Shown here piece after piece: positions 45,495-58,304 of a stretch of 64,000 nt of DNA (positions are counted from its first letter, which is position 1; each line of letters opens with the position of its first letter). Source of the DNA: Ailanthus altissimus (Eukaryota > Streptophyta > Magnoliopsida > Sapindales > Simaroubaceae); NCBI GenBank assembly GCA_946807835.1, contig OX327695.1, forward strand, positions 22,550,501 through 22,614,500, in the 5' to 3' direction. A program made the position numbers and the translations under genes. The notes beneath the pieces are model-generated. The model worked only from the letters and a program-made list of their open reading frames with translations. It had not been told where the DNA came from and did not search any database.

Positions 45495-48090
45495 CAACCG
45501 ATAAGAATAAGTATTTATATATTTATATAAAATACATATTTTATTTGAATGTGGATGATATTTAATTGTGTATTGTTATTAGTAGTGTTGATATAGATTA
45601 ATGACCTATTATTAGTATTGGGTTTATTTACAAGACTTTAGATTTATTTTTGGACCAAATTATAATACTTTGAAAGTTTTGAGGGCTAATTTATAAATAC
45701 TAAAAATTAACCTCTTAGTATAAAAATACACATTTTAAACCCTAATTCACTCATTTTGGTCGATCCACCTCTTTTAGAGTGAGAAAATAGAGAAAGAGAG
45801 GGGAGAGAATGAGAAGAGGAAGAAGAAAAAGAAGAAGAAATTTGAAATTTTAAACTTTAAGATGTATATTATAACCATATCTTAGTCTCTTGGTGTTAAT
45901 TAAGTTGATTCCTTTAAGTTTTGATTTCTAGAAATATGAAAAATATGGGATTTGATGTAGATTTTGTAAGATATATTGAGAATTGATGATGATTATGTAG
46001 ATAATGATAAATTATAATGAATTGTAGAATTTCTACTTGATAGTCTCTTGATCTGAGAATTTTATAAATTGTTGTACTTTGATTCTAATTTTGGCTTTTG
46101 CGAATATGAAACTAAACATATCTAAAATCATTTGAGACTTTGAATAGATTGTAAATTTCAGAAATTGAATTTGTAGTGAATTTACAAAAATGACCCTAAA
46201 ATTCTAAAAATTTTCTGCGTTAACAGTATACTGCAGTGACAAATAATTTTTGATCTGCTGAATGATCTTAAAAAATTATGAATTTCTAGAATGATACATT
46301 TATATGTCTAATATGATATATTCAAAATTACGAATTTAGATTAATGTGGTTAAAGTAAGTGTATCAGCTCATTGCTGTATTTGATTAACAGATTCTTAAA
46401 GTTATGCAATAAAATAGTTCTGAAATACTTTTGGCAAGGATTTTGAAGTGAAATATTTATCATGAATTGAGATATATGTCAAGAGTAATTCTGTGGTAGT
46501 TTTATAACTTTTGAGTTAGTATATGATTTTATAAAATTAGGAGATTGAATACTATTTAATAAATATCTTGATCCTGTCAGGATAGTAGCATGGATTTGAT
46601 AGTGTTTATGAAATGGATTGTGTAGAAATTATGATATAATATTCATATATAAGAAGGATGTATGAGTCAAGAATGATATATTCTGATTTTGGAGTAAATG
46701 AACATCATTTGATGTATAAATTTTTTTTATTAAGTGTAAGTGGTCAGAATAACAAGTTTTGAAAAACCAAGTCATATTAGACCAATTCAATGAGATAAGT
46801 ACAATATGTGCAATTTTGTAAGCTATTTAAATTATTTTGTGTGAATGGTGAGGCTTATGAAAGGATTAATCTTCATTAATAAGTTAAGGAGAAATAAGAT
46901 TTGTACTTGAAAGTGTTAAGAGGTAAGTATACTAGACTTTTACTGAAATCACAATAAACATAGTAATTATTTATGTATGATTTTGTAAATGTGCCTAGAA
47001 ATATGTTTATGTTATGCCAAAGTATATTTGATATGAAATGTGAAAGACATATGTTTATGAATGTGAGCATTGACATTGAGCATGGACATACATGTGTTTA
47101 TAAAATTGAGCTTTTAAAATGAAATGTGTTTAACAAAAAAACCTTTTGAAGTAAAAAATGTCCATGAGATACATTTTGTGTTTTAAGGATGCTTGAACTC
47201 ACTATTTACTTAGTAGGCACCTTATGTGATTTTTGGACCCTTTATGTGTGGCGTTTCCTTTAGGATTGGTATATGTTATATGTTCCGTATGTAGGGAGGG
47301 TCCTATTAGTACCTAAAGCAAAAGTGAATCATCACATTCATGTAGTGGTGTATTGGTGCATGTGAGAGGACTCACTGATGATCAGGGCGAGGGTTTGGCT
47401 GTTACTTTCGGGCATGAGGGTTATATATGTGTAATTTAAATCTCGTTTGTGTTATTCCTCTTATATGGTATATCATCGACGGGTGATATTTGGCTCATTA
47501 TGTGACATGTGATATGAAAGTTTTACTAAGTGATAGTTAAGTGATGGTATTCCTACTATATGTTTTGAAAGAATGTGTAAGCGCTTACCTAACATGTGAT
47601 TTGATAAGATTATGATTTTGATTTATCACGACATATCATACATATGCTTGTATATATGTATTTTTATTTTGATATATGAAAAACTAGTATGCTTACTGAG
47701 TTTTATACTCATTATAGTTTATGATGATTTCAGGTAAATAAGGTACATGTGTACTTAACAGATTTGGTAAGGCTTCTGCTGTCCCTTGAGTTCCCTAAGT
47801 TGCTAGATTGCTGAGTGTTTCATTTGTGGATATGTGGTTTAAGATATCTGATTTGTTCCTATTAAATAAATACTTATGTATTATTTTATTAGGTGTGGTT
47901 GTATTTGGTTTATATTTCACCAAGTATGGTCATGGGTGACACTTTGTGTTAAACTTACCAGCAACTTGCTAAGGATTTCTATGTTGAATTTAAGTTTGAA
48001 AATTTATATAATATTAATTATGAGTGTACATTATTGAATGAGTGTAACTTATGTCTTGTGTCAAATCTTTTGGGTCTAAGGCATGACAAC
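45495..48090 (+). repeat. Probable long LTR or decayed retroelement
   Basis: About 2.6 kb of AT-rich non-coding sequence. It includes a GAA-rich purine tract (45805-45842), a stretch like GTACCTAAAGCAAAAGTGAATC near 47313 and an end-like string GGTCTAAGGCATGACA near 48074-48090. These recall the long LTRs of plant gypsy elements of the Del/Tekay kind. No second copy exists in the window, so borders and identity are inference. Confidence 0.35.
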
Positions 48091-49048
48091 CCCTCCTTTT
48101 ATTATGTGTCTGCTCAAAGTCATTTGAGCCTTCGAACAAAACCTCAGTGTTATTTATTCTGGCAGACTCCTTAACAGTTAATTATAGACCTTGAAGTCAC
48201 CAAACTCATGACTAGATATATTCTAAGAGTCATCGATTGAAAACATGATTCTAACATCTAGATGAGTAAGGTAGACAACCTATTAATAATCTATTACACC
48301 AAACATTAAGACACAGATAGGTACTTAACATCCTTAAGCTGGGCACTCAAACTTGATGAATAAATATCTTCACAAACATATAAAATGAAAAAAAATTAAA
48401 ACAACAAGAAAAGGCATTCAAAATGAATAATTATAGTAAATAATACTTATTCGCATAAAGATCATTAAAGATGTGAAGTAGATGATCTCAAAGAATATAA
48501 AGCTTCTCTTTCTTCAACTCACCACAGTTTCTCCTTCTTAAAATCGCCATATATAGCAGAAAGCAAAGAAATAAGGGAACTATGCTTATATATGAAGTCC
48601 TTAGAATAATCTTAGCCATTGATTCAAAATTAGAGGGTTAAGATGCTCTTACGAATGAAGAGTCCCCTTATCCGATATGCTCTTTTAAGAGCACACCACT
48701 CAGTTGTCTAATCAGTGCCAATGGTTTAAGATGTGACTACATCAATAAAAATTTAAAAAGGTACAATTGTTCATTTGACTGACTATCAGTGCAGGTTTCT
48801 CAAAGGGCCAACAAGCATTAAATGCACTTTAGGCACCAATTTTAAACATCAGTTCTTACCACTATCATGGTAAGACGGTCACTTTATATGAGTTCAAAAC
48901 CTTCCAATGAGGAGCACACAACTGATGAGCACTTTACTCTTATCTAGGATCCAACATATGTCCCAAGAACTCTATAAGGTCACAAAATCGAGAACTACTA
49001 TTAATTTTCACTATTGATAAGTCAACATCAAAAATTGAGGGACCTCCA
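48091..49048. other. Gene-free stretch
   Basis: I see no gene. It begins after the putative LTR end and stops at the TGTTGGG start of the next LTR. It may be displaced internal sequence of the 43860-45460 element, but no motif proves this. Confidence 0.4.
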
Positions 49049-51265
49049 TGTTGGGATTTGTGCTTACGTGCCATCCCTTTTGTGTATAAATATTTGCTTT
49101 ATGTTTATACATATATGATTTCAATATATCACTAATTATTTTATTTATAAATATAGTGAGATGCTTGTAACGTTTTAGACATTGTATGATCTGAACGAGT
49201 TCAGATCTGATCTAAAGGAGTTTAGATCAGAACTAAGAGTTAGTAAAATCTAAAGAGTTAGAGCCTTGTCTGAAATGGGACAAAAACCTAAGAATATATT
49301 AGTAATGACGTAGTTGCAATCAGTTGCAAATGGTGCTAAGAAATGTTGTTATGCAAATATGTTCTTAAACTTAATGTTCCTGATCTATCTTCACTAATGC
49401 GGGTCTGTTAGTGAAGACCTTAATAAATATAGATCAGTGTATGTCTATATCTGGATAGTCCAGATGGTTAGTCTTAGCAGACCATAAGTTTAGTGGAAAC
49501 TCGTATAGAGATACAAGTATTCAGTAAGGACTGAATATTGAACAGACTCACAAAGATCTCCAATAGACATCCCATAAAGCCGTCAATAGAGGATCTTTCG
49601 AGTTGAGTAGTATTCGTGGTCCTTAGACCTGAGTGCCACGGTGGACTTGTGAGTGATCCATCATACTTTGGTTCCACACATGTCAGATACCTTTCATGGT
49701 CTGACCGCTGGGTGTTGCTGGGTATGGTCCGATGCTCATGGAGTCCGGTGTGTACAGATATGGAATCCATCAACTCAATTGGGTGAGTAAAATATCATGT
49801 AACTCTAAGATTGTATTTCAGAAAGTCTTATGACCATAAGCAGACATCCAAGAATTTCTTGGGAAAATAATATCGTGAAAGTGTTTACGGATATTATTTA
49901 TTGAAATACAAATCTAGAGATAAGTTTATGGTTGAGCACATGGAGACTTGACGGTGTTGATCTATATCTCCGCTCTTCTAGGATATTTATGATGGAAGGA
50001 TTATACGAATATGTTATAACCTCAACTTGTATGGTCTAATGCGCCATTTTGTAATATCTGTAACATGTGTGTGGGACATTGTTCACGGACGTGTGAAATA
50101 GTTTCATATGACAAATCGGGCATGGACCTAGAGAGTCTCACAATATGAAGTGTACTCGTTGTGCACTGGGGCGGCGAATTGGATTGAATAATTAATCCAA
50201 CAATTTTCAGCAAAATGAAAAATGTTTCTAGGTTCCTTTTATTATTCACTTGTCAATAATTGAAGGTAAAACACATTATTGGTTTACAAGAGTTGTTAAC
50301 CAATAAGAAATTTGACAAGTGACATAATCTTGCTCCATAAATTATTTACCATGTATTTACCTATTTACCTTGCTTGGTAAATACATATATGGTAAATGTA
50401 AATATTCAAAATAGTTTTGAATTATTAATATTTTATATATTAATCAAATTATTATTATTAATTGGAATAAGTGGCAAACACCATTTACTAATGGAGAATG
50501 CACTTGTTATTAATAATAAGGAAAGTTTACCACTTTGTAATTCTTAAATGATGCACTAAGGAAGTGGTAAAACCACTTAACATTGATTAAATGCCATTTA
50601 CTCTCTAGAAATTGATTCAATTGGTTGAATCAAATTGGTGAGTGAAAAATATGATAGATTAATGTTTGTAATGGCAAACATGGTTAAGTGGTGGTGGAGC
50701 ACTAAGAGAAATCATTCTTTGCACTTAAGAAAGAATTGAAAGAGTTCAATGTGTGCAAGATAGAGTGAAATTCGTTCTAGGAGAAAAGAGAGAGAATTGA
50801 GAGCTTTTCCTAAGTGTTTTTCTCAAAGTGTTGAGAGAAAATGCAAAGGCTTACCAAGCTACAACATATAGAGTTGTAAAGAACTATAGAAAACACCCAA
50901 TTCTTCTCATCTCTTAGTAGTAATCATAAGGACAAATTGTTTTAAGTGTTGAAACAATCATTTGCTGGAAATTCAAGGCTGCCATTCTAGCTTCACAATC
51001 CCACCGGATTTAGTTGTGAACTAGAATTGTGCAAGGGAACACTTCAAGGTGAGCTCAACAAATTGAAGCTTGGAGTTCTTGAAGATTTGTAAAGCTACCT
51101 TCATATCCGGGTAGGTTATTTATTTGTTATTCATTTTATATCATGCATGAAATATATATATGAGATATATATGTACTTGAATGATCATACATGCTTGAAT
51201 ATGTTACATATTGTTTAATATGTATGAATACTTCCGTTCCGTATTTAATTTTTGAAATTATACAC
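49049..51265 (+). repeat. LTR related to the nested copia family, opposite orientation
   Basis: It starts TGTTGGGATTTGTGCTTACG. On the plus strand it follows the order of the minus strand of 34834-31408 and 41783-39802: dispersed matches include GACCGCTGGGTGTTGCTGG, GTATGGTCCGATGCTCATGG, TCAGAAAGTCTTATGACC, ATAACCTCAACTTG and GTACTCGTTGTGCACTGGGG. The right end is uncertain (near ...TTTTTGAAATTATACACA). A perfect hairpin lies at 49207-49230. No internal coding region follows, so it is a solo or truncated LTR. Confidence 0.7.
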
Positions 51266-53084
51266 ATCACACACCATATCACACAACACTCCATTCTCCC
51301 TTGGAATTTCGACCTAAGCTCAATCCCTAGAAGACCAATGGAAGTCCACAAAGAAGATTTATCACATGGGCACTCAAAGATCTTGGCCCATAAAAGAATG
51401 TGTTCGTCTAAAAATCATCAGCCCTAGAAGCCTTTTAAGAGGTTGGTCATGTAAGCTCTCTTAAAGGTTAACCATACAAGCCTTTCAAAAGGCTGACCAT
51501 TAAAACTTCCATAGGCTGATGAGAAGGTGTTTACTTATCATTGACCAAGGACTTACGTTGTTCTTATTTTTAAAGACCTTAAAGTTGTAAGGATTTTTCT
51601 TAATTCTAATGGAACTCTTCAGTCTTAAATCTAAAAGAACTCTATATATTCAAAATTTAAGTCTAAAATGACTCAACAACTCACCACAACAATAACTATA
51701 AAAAAAGGCTAAAGAATGAAGAAAATAAGGCTTGGAATAACTGAAACCCTTCTGAATAAATGTTTTAGTCCATCTTTTTAAGAAAAAAAAATCAAAGGCT
51801 CTTTCACTAAAAGCCATATATGTAATTGCTTAGATTCTTTGTTTCTTACTATAAAAATATTATTTAATAATGTATTTGAGTAAGTTAATTACCCTCAATA
51901 AAGTAGATATATGTTCACATTGAACCAAACTACTATAATTTTACTTTTGTTTTATGTTTATCTTGCTTTATTATGATTTTGATTGAGTTTAATACTTTAA
52001 AAGCCCAACAAACATCAAAGAGTGATTATCTTAGTCTAGTTCTTCAAGAGTTTTAATTACTATTCTTCAAAGATATAAATTCAACTTATAGGCTTTGAAT
52101 ATCCAAATTCAAGGATTAATAATATTAAAAAATGGGGTAAAATAAAAGAGAAAAATTAAATTTTCATATGGATCCCATAGCTTTGACTTAGCACAATAAA
52201 TTTGTGTTTGGTCATTTTCAAATTTTATATATACAGGGCTCTTTCACTAATATGAAGTTATGTGACTTGGCATCAAATTGTTGTCAAAAGCGAAATAGTA
52301 CTATCAAAGCTTGTTGCTGCCTCAACCATATTGCTCACCCACCTTATCCAATCTTTTGAAAAGCTATCAAAACTATGCTTTCTTCATTAACCTATTCCTA
52401 TGCGTCACGGCACATAAAAACAAGGTTGATACGCAATATGGCAAAGAGACAACTTTAATTCCAATGTCGGCTTGACTTTGGATCATGATGGTCTGATGAA
52501 GGCAAAAAGTTAGAATCAGTAAATGGTAAAATTGTGGTGTAGAGTGATTTCTTCGAGGTTCTCTTTTACGATTTCTTTTTCATCTTGTTTTTTTTTTCTT
52601 TGTCAATTGGCACTTATAATTGATAATGTGTTTATTCAGGAAGTTTTGAGAATTGTTCTCACTTGGCATGATGCAATCTCCTATTTTAGCCTATTTTAAT
52701 AAGTAATTTCCTGTTATGATATGGATTCCTCCTTAATTGCTTATATAATTTTTCTACAATTTTTCCTTTATAGTTTAGGATTTTCTTTTAATTATAGGTT
52801 AAGACTCCTATAAATTATAATGCCTCATAAGTTTATTTCTTAAGCAATAATTGAAAAAAAAAACTCGGCCTTTGAGAATTTGAAGATTAATCCTCTCAAA
52901 GAAATCAAATTAATTTGGTATTTTTATTGTTATAACCTTCGGGTCTTAACATAGGATAATTGATAATACCTTTATTTCGTAAGTCTTTTTGAGAATTTTG
53001 TGGATTTACTTTGGTGCAAATAAAGTGTTTGTTCAAATATCAAATCAAAATAGGAATATACTTATTTTATTAGGTTGACTTCAA
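51266..53084. other. Gene-free stretch with short periodic phrases
   Basis: I see no gene. 51420-51530 contains three variants of AGCCTTTTAAAAGGCTGACCAT about 36-40 bases apart, in the style of the arrays at 55850-58900. The rest is AT-rich. Confidence 0.5.
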
Positions 53085-53735
53085 ATTTTGGCCACTTTGA
53101 AGTCAATGAGTTAAATTTATTTATTTTTGAGAACTATTGGTTAAGATTAATAAAAATAACAAAAATGCAACAAAAATCTTAAATATATAGTAATTTGGCT
53201 TAATTTAACCCACGTCCATTTTTACCGAGCCTCATTAATTTACTTGACTGCACTATATAATATTATTTTTATAGCAGAGATACATAGAAGCATAGCCTTT
53301 ACAAGATAAAAATATATAACATCCCTCAAAGAGTAATAGATGAACCACCCCTCTATTTAAAGTGAAAATTGATCCCTCATAATTGAATAGAGAGAAATTG
53401 ATGTATAAATAGAGATTAATTTAATTGGATACCATTCTTCATAGTTTAGCCCCCTTTTTATATGGTAGTAGTAAGATTGTATATCTAAATCAAATTAGGA
53501 TATCATAGCACATTTTGAATTAGTCTTCTCGTATTAGAGTTTTGCTAAAATAAGAATAGTAGTTTCCTTTTCTATTTAAGATTTTTTTTGTAGAGTCGTA
53601 CTAAAATAAGACAACTCCCTTTTTACCAATTTAAGACTCTTTTTTGGCCTTTTTAATAGACTAGGTCTTGTAATAAATTGAGCTCTAAGCTAAAATGCAA
53701 GGGGAAATATGAGTCCCCTTAGTTTTCAACGTTAA
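53085..53735 (+). repeat. Dispersed non-coding repeat (third copy)
   Basis: This aligns with 60290-60905 and, from 53281 on, with 1-425. Landmarks are TTTGAAGTCAATGAGTTAAAT, CCTCATTAATTTACTTGA and ACATAGAAGCATAGC. It is clearly more diverged than copies A and B are from each other. No coding capacity and no clear terminal structure, but the recurrence shows a mobile or LTR-like unit of about 650 bp. Confidence 0.8.
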
Positions 53736-54389
53736 CTTGTTGATACTAAAAACTTTATTGTAGTTCTTAAATTGAAGGGTTGCTTTAGGTGCCTTTGAAG
53801 TATCACAATGGTCAGGTCTCTGTTTGAAAACTTGATAAGGTGCTTGATATTAACACTGAATAATGTAGTTCTCGGTTCGAGGGTATATCTTCAAGTGCTC
53901 TTCGAAAATATTCGGATGAAACAAATACTTAATGGTTTTTGTATCTTAAGTAATCATTGTGGGTACTCTGAATGAGGTAAGGATCACCCATAGTAAGGGT
54001 CTTTAAGTAAAGGTGTTCGAGCTCAATATTACATATCAAATACAATTTCAAATATGCAAAATTGGCTCTAGTTGAGTAGCTATTTTTTATGGTTGAATTG
54101 TTTGCTCTTCTTTTTTTGAGTACTCAAAAATATATCAACCCTTATGCTGAGGGGAACATATATTACACACCTTAGAGTTGAATTCCATTTAAGCCTATAA
54201 ATGGTTATCTATGCTAATCATGGCATGACTCTAGTTTGGTCATTTAGGTGGCTTTTAATGTAAATGTCTTCGTCTTACAATGGGACCTTACTCGAGCCTT
54301 ATGAGCCTCTAACGCCTCAAAGTATCTGTTTAAGTTTTATGTGCAACACGCTCCTCACTCGCCTCTCATCGAGACACGAGATCAGGAGA
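53736..54389. other. Gene-free stretch, start of the minisatellite mosaic
   Basis: No gene. Phrases such as GAGCCTTATGAGCCTC, CTCCTCACTCGCCTCTCATCGAGA near 54295-54380 share the vocabulary of the arrays after 55827, from which they are separated by an LTR. Confidence 0.45.
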
Positions 54390-55826
54390 TGTCGATAGCA
54401 TCTAACACAGACAATAATAAACAATTATTCAAACTTATCAAAAACACCATTAATTTCTGTTTTTTCTATATAAACATTTAGGAAGAAACACTGGCAGAGT
54501 CTCCTCTAAAAATTGGACTTTACACTACCCGTGACAAACGAAAACACTCTTAAATCTCAATATCAATTCTCAACCAGCTTCCTATTTTCAACAAATATCC
54601 ACAACTCATATTGCAATTTAATACATCAAACATTCACCAAACTATTTCAAATCCAACATATTATCAAAACTAATATCATATATCATCATAGTTTAAAGAA
54701 AACAGTTCTGAAGAAATACATACATACACGTACATACAATCGCTATCCACAATCTAGTATATAACAGTCCAGAATTTTTTATATGTCCTATTTTTCTCAA
54801 AATTTATATTTATGCCCAATTTTTCTTTTCTTTTCAATTTTGACCACCAACTAATATTCAATGCTCAAAACATATTTAATACATTTAGAAACTATATAAT
54901 TACCAATTCAATGTCATAGTTCAACATACTCATCCATCATTTTATTAAAACATATAAATATACACTAAATTTCCTAAAGTAAGAATTTAAGTTTAAACTA
55001 AAGTGTACACCAACCTTGTAAACTTAATTCCTCCACTTATAACTCACTTCCTCTCCTCTCATTCCCTTGGCTATCCTTGGCCAAGTTTTCACCTTAATAT
55101 GCCAAAATACACAAATAATGAATAAAATTCTAATTTACCAAATTAAAAGCTCAATTCCCTAATTCTACATGGCTATTTCACTTATTAACCCTTAAAACCC
55201 CAAATCCATACTCATTAGAATTTTTAGCAGCAACTCACCTTGAATAATACCTTATACCTTGAAATTGATCCTTGAAACTTGATGAAGAGGGGTTTAATTA
55301 AGGGTTTAGAGGCTTAATTTACTAATGAAAGTATTGAGAATTGATGAATTTAAAAGGGGTAAAAGAAAAATTGAGAGAAAATGCAAAAGGGGAGGGACGA
55401 ACTATACTTGTAAAAATGGGTATTTTTTTCATACTATTTCCATTTATATACTCATCACTTTTCTTGCCAAATTTACCCTCAACTAAATTCAAATTTTCAA
55501 AAATGTCATTGGTTAAAAATGGTGGCATTTGATTGGTCCAAAAACTCCAAGAACTATTAATAACTAAACTAAATAAAAATCTAGTTTAAATCTAACTAAT
55601 TCTATCACTTTCAATTTTATTTGGTGGCTAATTGTTATTGGTTCATGATTAAGTGTTGGAAAAGTGTAAATGGTCAAGGTTTTAATTCCATGAATCCATT
55701 TTTACCATACCTACACTTTTTCAACCAATCAAATTCTTCCATTTTCTATAACAAATAAATTTAATCCTAAAAAAAAGTAATTCTAAAAAAAATTAATCTA
55801 ATAAATAAATTTTTTGGGGTGTTACA
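54390..55826 (-). repeat. Probable gypsy solo LTR
   Basis: On the minus strand it starts TGTAACACCCCAAAAAATTT (at 55826), the start typical of plant Del/Tekay-type gypsy LTRs, and may end ...GATGCTATCGACA at 54390. About 1.44 kb, non-coding. The same kind of minisatellite text lies on both sides, so it interrupts that mosaic. The five-base flanks (GGAGA and TTACG) do not match, so the left border is uncertain. Confidence 0.55.
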
Positions 55827-55849
55827 TTACGGCCCTGAAACCTACTACA

Positions 55850-56235
55850 CCTTATAGGCCTCTGGCATCCTCGAGTAAAACCCTATAGGAGCGAGCCTCT
55901 GATCGAGATGGAAGTTACTTTTTATAAGGGGTCTCTAATGAGTTCGCTCCTCATGGGGGAGGTCTTTAGTAATTTTATCTCTCATAGAGAGACCTTTAAG
56001 AAATTTGTGCCTTTTATAGAGTCATCTTTCTATAATCTTTTATCCTCATTTATGATTTTTATCTATAGTGTTTAAGCCATTTTGAAACTATTTGAATGAA
56101 TAGGATAGTCGAACAGTTTGAATAGTATTTTCGTAGAGGGACTTTTAATGACCTTTGCTTTTCATAGAGAGACCTTTCATGAGGACTTACATTGCCTTAA
56201 CGAGAGCTTATGTGGCCTTCGTGCTCCAAACTTCC
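55850..56235. repeat. Degenerate minisatellite (about 35-40 bp phrases)
   Basis: Phrases like CTCATAGAGAGACCTTTAAG, AGGTCTTTAGTAATTTTATCTC and CATAGAGAGACCTTTCATGAGG recur. Related phrases return at 58440-58580 beyond an LTR insertion, so the two stretches were once one array. Confidence 0.55.
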
Positions 56236-56245
56236 ATTTTTTTTA

Positions 56246-56905
56246 GGATGAGCCATCTAAGTAAATATGCTAGACCCTATCTTTTAGGATGAGTTATTTG
56301 GAAAGATATTCAAGTCGTTCACCTCTTTAGGTTATCAAGGGACAAGGGGATTTTTATATCGTTCACCCTATTAAAAGGATATTCAAGTTGTTCACCTCTT
56401 TAGATCCTTTAGGGACTGATTGTTGTGTCATTTACGTCTATCAGGGGGATATTCGAGTCATTCACCTCTTAGGTCCTTGAGGGACAGACGAATTTCTATA
56501 TCCTTCACCCTGTTAGGGGATATTTAAGTCTTTTTTTAACCTCTTTAGATTATTTAAGGATAGAGAAATTTTCATGTTCACCCTAATTAGGGGGATATCC
56601 GAGTTGTTCACCTCTTTAAATCCTTTAGGGACAGAGAAATTTTCGTGTCGTTCACTCTATTAAATGGGGATATACTAAACCCTAATCTTTGTGGGATGAT
56701 TCATTTGAAAAGATATGCCAGACCTCTATTCTTATAAGATGAGTCATCTGAGATGATATGTCAGACTTCTACCCTGTGGGATGAATTATTTAGAAAGACA
56801 TGTCAGACTTATATCCTTGTGGAGTAAGTCATCTAGGAAGATATTTCAAACCTTCATCCATGTGAGACGAGTCATCTAGGAAGGTGTTCTAGTGGTCAGC
56901 CTTGG
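56246..56905. repeat. Minisatellite with a 43-bp period, split by a 72-bp array
   Basis: Units of the type GGATGAGTCATCTAGGAAGATATGTCAGAC... start near 56246, 56287, 56694, 56738, 56779, 56822 and 56866 (steps of 41-44). The first two are separated from the rest by the 72-bp array at 56305-56670. Confidence 0.75.
56305..56670. repeat. Minisatellite with a 72-bp period
   Basis: Five units anchored on GGATATTCAAGTCGTTCACCTC start near 56305, 56377, 56447, 56518 and 56593, and a last anchor is at 56667 (steps 70-75). Each also holds GGGACAGA-AATTTTTATATCGTTCACCCT. Its insertion within the 43-bp array is unusual. Confidence 0.8.
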
Positions 56906-56909
56906 GAAG

Positions 56910-58304
56910 TGATAAACATAAATTATATCTATTATTTTTACTCTCTTAACTTGATTAATTCCTTATTTTAATCAAAATATTAGGTTTTTTTATATGTTTA
57001 ATTGTTATTTTATAGGTTTGGAGTCAATGCAACAATTAAGGATGAAAATCTAAAGAAAACAAGGTAAAATATAATGTTACAATAATCGTCATAGTATTTT
57101 ATAAATAATGATTTTGCTACAAAATTTTGTCCCAACGAAAATTCTAGCACCCCAACCCCCAAGACATCTCACTACAGCATCAAGTAAACAATACGTGTGA
57201 AGAGTGCCCCGTGCTATAGTACTTTCGCTTTAGTGATAAATAGTATTTTGCTGCAGCGGCGAACAGTGCAATTTTTCCTAAACCTAAAAGAAATGTAACT
57301 CCAAGATTCCAATCAATCCTTGTATAAAGGTCGCTCGTTTTAAACCTCAAAGAACACACAACTTAGGACTCTTAGAGTCACAACATATTGAAAAAGAACA
57401 ATTTTTAGAGAGAGAAGTAAAGGTAATTCAAGGAAGTAAGAGATTATTAGTAAATCTTTGGCGTATCAACCAACTGTGAATTGACATCTAGATTGGTTTG
57501 CTTTTGGTTGTATCATGTTTATTTTATTTTTCAGTCATAATTCTCTTGTTAACATGAGCTAAATTTATTTTTTAGTGTTATTACTTACACTTAATATGTG
57601 ACTTGATTGTTGGATCTTTTTAGTATTTATTTGAACTTAATTCTTCATTATTCAAATTATTTGTTATTAATACTTCATTATATCTGGTTAATATTATGAT
57701 TGATTTTGTAATACTTTGATAAACTCAAAAGAGGCATCATTGTATTTAAGCATAGATAATTTAATGTATAATTATAGAGTATCATTTAATGTTACATATG
57801 CAAGTTTTGAATTAGGATAGAATATACCTTATTGGCATATGTGGTCAATTAGACTTATTCTTAATGAATCTTACTTTATTACAAGTATCATGAAAATATT
57901 GATATTTGGTAAATTATGGTATACTTGTATGACCTTGAGAGAGGCTTGTGAATACATTAGTGTCTTGACCAATAATAAGAATTGAGAGATATAAACATTA
58001 AAAGGATTAAACTTTAGAAAACATATTAAATTATAGTAATTAACCTTAGGCTTTCTCTACATGGTTATTTTTTTATTTTATTTAAGTTGGTTCATTTATT
58101 TTCTGCACTTTTATTTTACTTAAATTTATTACAAAATAAAGATTTGATTTTTCTAAATAATTACAAGAAAGATATAATTTTAGTACTTAGTAGAAAATAA
58201 AAATTATTCTTGTGGGTTCGATATTCGACTTTATAAGTCTCTTTATTACTTATTACAATAGCGTATACTTGAACTTGATTTTAAAATATAAAAATATCAC
58301 ATCA
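56910..58304 (+). mobile_element. Solo LTR (TGATAA family) inside the minisatellite mosaic
   Basis: About 1395 bp. It starts TGATAAACATAAATTATATC and ends AAATATCACATCA. It is related to 33288-34623 (minus strand) and 21900-22760. The array text resumes on the right (GACTTAAGTGGTCGACCTTGGGG) as it stopped on the left (AGTGGTCAGCCTTGGGAAG). Five-base flanks GGAAG and GAAAA match at three positions. It contains TTTTGCTACA and a GCTGCAGCGGCGAACAG block. Confidence 0.7.

Noticed and set aside
53865..53900. GGTTCGA string as a tRNA T-loop
   Set aside because: No cloverleaf could be built around it.
55322..55532. Overlapping open frames on both strands
   Set aside because: They lie inside a probable solo LTR and resemble no protein.
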